Shown here piece by piece: positions 61,524 to 64,000 of a stretch of 64,000 nt of DNA. The stretch covers positions 1 to 64,000 of the forward strand of contig JANQPL010000017.1 in the NCBI GenBank assembly GCA_028289425.1. Reading direction: 5' to 3'. Numbering within the stretch: the stretch's first letter is position 1; each line of letters opens with the position of its first letter. The position numbers and the translations under genes were made by a program. Source of the DNA: Alphaproteobacteria bacterium (GTDB lineage Bacteria > Pseudomonadota > Alphaproteobacteria > JANQMY01). Below the pieces are notes generated by a model. It did no database searches, had not been told where the DNA came from, and worked only from the letters and a program-made list of their open reading frames with translations.

Positions 61524-62348
61524 CTACAACCAAAAAACCAGACGGTTCTTCACACCGCCATATGCGGCTACTGCTAACGCAAAAATGGCAGCAGCTATTA
61601 TCGAAACAATTGCTACAGAAAGCGTGGGAGGCGGGTGACCCAACAAAGGTTCCCGAACAATCGCGAGAAAGTGCGCAAACGGATTATAATCGACGATAAA
61701 AGAGCGGGATGCCAGCATGCTCGGCTGCCAAAGCACCGGTGTTACTAAGAAAAAAATGAGCATCACGGGCCCCATCAATTGTTGCATATCTCTGAATCGA
61801 GTTCCAATGGGTCCGAAGAAAAGGCACAATGAAAATCCAATCACTAGGTACAAGAGCAGACTGGGCACGACGTACAATAAGTTCCAAGTCGGCGCCAAAC
61901 CGACCCAAAGCGCTGCGCCAGCAAAAACAATGAATTTGAAACACAATTCGACAAAGATACTGACTGTATACCTGTAGACAGAAAACGAGAGAGGCAAAGC
62001 AACCTCTCTAATAACGCCTTGATTGCGGTTGAAGACAGTTAGTCCCCCATTTGTGGAGCCTGTTACAAAAAACCAGAGAACCAAACCGGCGGCGATATAA
62101 GGAAAAGCGGTTTCGTTGTCCATGCCGAACATCGAGCCATAGACGTAGCCCAACGCAACTGTCGTGATGCCAGTCCCCAACAATGACCAAAAGGGTCCTA
62201 AGAGCGTGCCTCGAGATTGATTGAGGAAGTCGCGATATCCAAGAACCGTCCAAATGCGCCAAAGCTTCAATCCGGCCCAGAGATCGATGAGACCGCTCAT
62301 GTAAAGCGCACGGTGATCGTTCGAATCGCAGATGTAGCTGTCTGTCAT
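61524..62348 (-). CDS. ABC-2 type transporter permease, polysaccharide export type
   Basis: The protein has 274 residues. It has about six transmembrane segments and the conserved N-terminal YRDFLNQSRGTLLGPFWSLLGTGI, typical of Wzm/KpsM permeases. With the ATPase, it forms an exporter for a lipid-linked polysaccharide or teichoic-like chain across the inner membrane. It precedes the ATPase in one operon. Confidence 0.92.
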   Translation of the reverse strand: MTDSYICDSNDHRALYMSGLIDLWAGLKLWRIWTVLGYRDFLNQSRGTLLGPFWSLLGTGITTVALGYVYGSMFGMDNETAFPYIAAGLVLWFFVTGSTNGGLTVFNRNQGVIREVALPLSFSVYRYTVSIFVELCFKFIVFAGAALWVGLAPTWNLLYVVPSLLLYLVIGFSLCLFFGPIGTRFRDMQQLMGPVMLIFFLVTPVLWQPSMLASRSFIVDYNPFAHFLAIVREPLLGHPPPTLSVAIVSIIAAAIFALAVAAYGGVKNRLVFWL

Positions 62349-62865
62349 TGCGGTGCCGGACTAACCCTCAGATGACGGAAGAACATGCACCGGACGCCCA
62401 GCGCCACTCTTTTGATGGCGACGGATTTGTTGGTCGCGAAACAACGGAAGAGTGCGATAACACGAATCACCATTCAATCGGTCTTAAGCCCTCCAAAAGG
62501 ACAATACAAGACGGTCGTTTTGTCTTTGGGGCGGTCAAGCAGTTATTTGATTGCGCACCGCTGCGTGCGGAGCGAAAAGTTTGAAAACGAAAAAGTACTG
62601 ACGCGACTTGACTTATGCCGAATCACTCAAGAAATTTTTGACACACACAAAAAATTTGCGGCACATCATTCTTGTGGGCTCTTCAATGTATTGTAGCCGT
62701 CCACATACACTGTAACGTTCGTAAGCTGGTTTGGCGCTATTGCTAATGTCTGCAGATGTAGTCTTCGGCGTTCATCACCTCTACAATTCAGGGCGCTTTT
62801 GAGGCATTCGGCTATGGTGCCACCGCGTCTTCCAACTGAATGAACCATATGACAAAACACTCTTA
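62349..62865. other. Intergenic stretch, nothing recognised
   Basis: A 517-base gap upstream of the permease and downstream of the phosphotransferase, all on the minus strand. It presumably carries the exporter promoter. The open frames it contains do not look like genes, and no clear repeat or RNA gene was seen. Confidence 0.5.
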
Positions 62866-63906
62866 TCAAAGGGGATTTTCGTATCGGCTTAGCATTGTTC
62901 TGGCCTTGGCCAATTGCTGAGGCCGTGCACTGAATTGACTGGCGCCATTTGCTTGGCGGTCGATCCGATAAGTGTTTAGAAGGATCAGCGTCCACCTCAA
63001 AACGTAGAGTGGCAGCAGTCTCTCTAAACGGTCGAGGAATGCCGAGGTGGGGGAAAGTTCGGTGGCGATTGCCTCTACGACCTTAAGCTTATCATGGCGC
63101 GTCAGGGACATTGCAGGATGCAATAGAAAATCTGCCACCAGCTTTACCGGGTCGTCCCAGCCAAAATATTCAAAATCGAAAAACCGAAGTCGACCGTCCG
63201 CCTGCCGAAGTGCATTGTGAAACCCAAAGTCGGCTGCCACCAAACGTCTGTGTTTCAGTGGTAAATCGGTTGCTTGGCCGTCAAGGTCGTTGTTGGATAA
63301 ACACCAATGTTCTAAACGTGGTAAGAAGCTCTGCTCCAGAAACACCTCAAGTTCTGCGTCGGTTATAAACATATTCAGCCGATTTTGAATCTGTACTAGT
63401 ATCCGGCTTTCTGACAGACAGGCCTCCACGTCGGTTCCAAAAGATTCTTGACTGGCGTTTTCCGAGCTTTTGAAAACCGATGCCACAAACGTCAGGGCCT
63501 GGGCCAAATCAGAGTCTGAGTGACGTGATATCCGTACGCCATCGATCCATTCCATCACCAATATCTGGCGGGCATCATCTCGGTGGTGGGGCCGGGGGGC
63601 TGACGATATTCCTTCGGACTGTAGAAACGACAGTGCACACCATTCTGCGTCGAGGCGGTTGCGGCGATTGTCGAAGTGCGGCGGAAACAGCTTCACGGCC
63701 ACCGTCTGTTTGTCGGTTATGGCCTTGTAAACACTACTGTTGGCGCCTGCACCGATCATCTGGAACTCGCGCAATGGTGCGTGCAAAATCGCTTCCGCTG
63801 CAGATCTTGCTTCCTCGAGAATGCGTGCGGCGGACCGATCCACATCACTGAAAATTTCTGAATTCGGATTGGTCGCGTTGGCCACTGGGTGGACCTCAGG
63901 CCGCAT
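62866..63906 (-). CDS. Aminoglycoside phosphotransferase/choline kinase fold protein
   Basis: The protein has 346 residues. The kinase-like fold is shown by GAGANSSVYKAITDKQTVAVKLFPP with the ATP Lys, ILVMEWIDGVRIS, the catalytic loop LVAADFGFHNALRQ, and FFDFEYFGWDDPVKLVADFLLHP with the metal Asp. The catalytic Brenner motif is HxDxxxxN in most members; here it reads ADFGFHN. Such proteins phosphorylate small hydroxyl substrates. Its start overlaps the end of the upstream gene. Substrate unknown. Confidence 0.85.
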   Translation of the reverse strand: MRPEVHPVANATNPNSEIFSDVDRSAARILEEARSAAEAILHAPLREFQMIGAGANSSVYKAITDKQTVAVKLFPPHFDNRRNRLDAEWCALSFLQSEGISSAPRPHHRDDARQILVMEWIDGVRISRHSDSDLAQALTFVASVFKSSENASQESFGTDVEACLSESRILVQIQNRLNMFITDAELEVFLEQSFLPRLEHWCLSNNDLDGQATDLPLKHRRLVAADFGFHNALRQADGRLRFFDFEYFGWDDPVKLVADFLLHPAMSLTRHDKLKVVEAIATELSPTSAFLDRLERLLPLYVLRWTLILLNTYRIDRQANGASQFSARPQQLAKARTMLSRYENPL

Positions 63907-64000
63907 CCACTTGTTTCCGGTCTGAATCTCCCGAGTCGCTTTTGGCAGGCAAAGCGACGGACGTGTCTCGGTCTACACGGCGCTTTTGCTCAACGGATGG
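63896..64000 (-). CDS. C-terminal end of an unidentified protein (start outside window)
   Basis: On the minus strand the frame is open from the window edge for 34 codons to a TGA at 63896. The last residues are hydrophilic and charged (SDSGDSDRKQVDAA). The stop overlaps the start of the phosphotransferase gene by 11 bases, as is usual for genes in one operon. Too short to name. Confidence 0.5.
   Translation of the reverse strand, partial: PSVEQKRRVDRDTSVALPAKSDSGDSDRKQVDAA

Noticed and set aside
62385-62696. Plus-strand open frames in the gap before the exporter genes
   Set aside because: Short, with no recognisable features, and on the strand opposite to all neighbours.

Overview
The window reads as chromosome of an alphaproteobacterium. 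The block from 12.8 to 20.5 kb (tRNA-Thr, a small conserved protein, murA, a DUF2948 protein, hisD, a UPF0262 protein, a low-molecular-weight phosphatase, infA, maf, an RNase G/E, yacG, tRNA-Phe) is a gene order typical of that class, and DUF2948 and UPF0262 are families found mainly there. Names rest on reading motifs and conserved residues by eye; no database search was possible.

Layout. (1) 0-4 kb: tail of an alpha/beta hydrolase, a D-2-hydroxyacid dehydrogenase, two short-chain dehydrogenases (SDRs) and a small exported protein. (2) 4.3-12.8 kb: a run of exported proteins. It holds a Cys-rich secreted protein, a lipoprotein, a lipoprotein S1 (trypsin-fold) protease, a 1090-residue protein with WD40-like repeats and a C-terminal caspase/metacaspase domain, a second S1 protease in the same operon, and a DUF1353 protein. 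(3) 12.8-20.5 kb: the housekeeping block. (4) 20.5-32.8 kb: three stacked accessory cassettes behind tRNA-Phe. Each is bounded by a copy of the 3' end of tRNA-Phe flanked by conserved arms, and each carries a minus-strand regulator (LysR, TetR, TetR) divergent from plus-strand catabolic enzyme genes. No integrase is visible. (5) 32.9-60.7 kb: a large catabolic cluster. A minus-strand operon encodes an acyl-CoA ligase, enoyl-CoA hydratase, flavin reductase, 2-hydroxydienoate hydratase, acylating aldehyde dehydrogenase, 4-hydroxy-2-oxoacid aldolase, alcohol dehydrogenase and a carboxylic acid reductase. Divergent from it are a TonB-dependent receptor, three 3-ketosteroid-dehydrogenase-like flavoproteins, a ketosteroid-isomerase-like protein, a KshA-like Rieske oxygenase, an HsaA-like flavin monooxygenase, an HsaD-like meta-cleavage hydrolase and an HsaC-like extradiol dioxygenase, followed by a TetR regulator, an acyl-CoA dehydrogenase and an SDR. 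(6) 60.7-64 kb: an ABC-2 polysaccharide-type exporter pair and a phosphotransferase.

How it fits together. Region 5 matches the 9,10-seco route for opening steroid rings A and B: isomerisation, delta-1 dehydrogenation, 9-alpha hydroxylation, A-ring hydroxylation, extradiol cleavage, C-C hydrolysis, then hydratase, aldolase and acylating dehydrogenase to pyruvate and an acyl-CoA. The receptor would import the substrate. The odd member is the carboxylic acid reductase plus alcohol dehydrogenase at the end of the catabolic operon, which would run a reductive reaction.

The most unusual structure is region 4. The first att-like copy (inside the tRNA) has only a right arm, the two middle copies have both arms, and the last copy has only a left arm. 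That is the pattern expected if three related elements, all lacking their own recombinase, had integrated one after another at the same tRNA.
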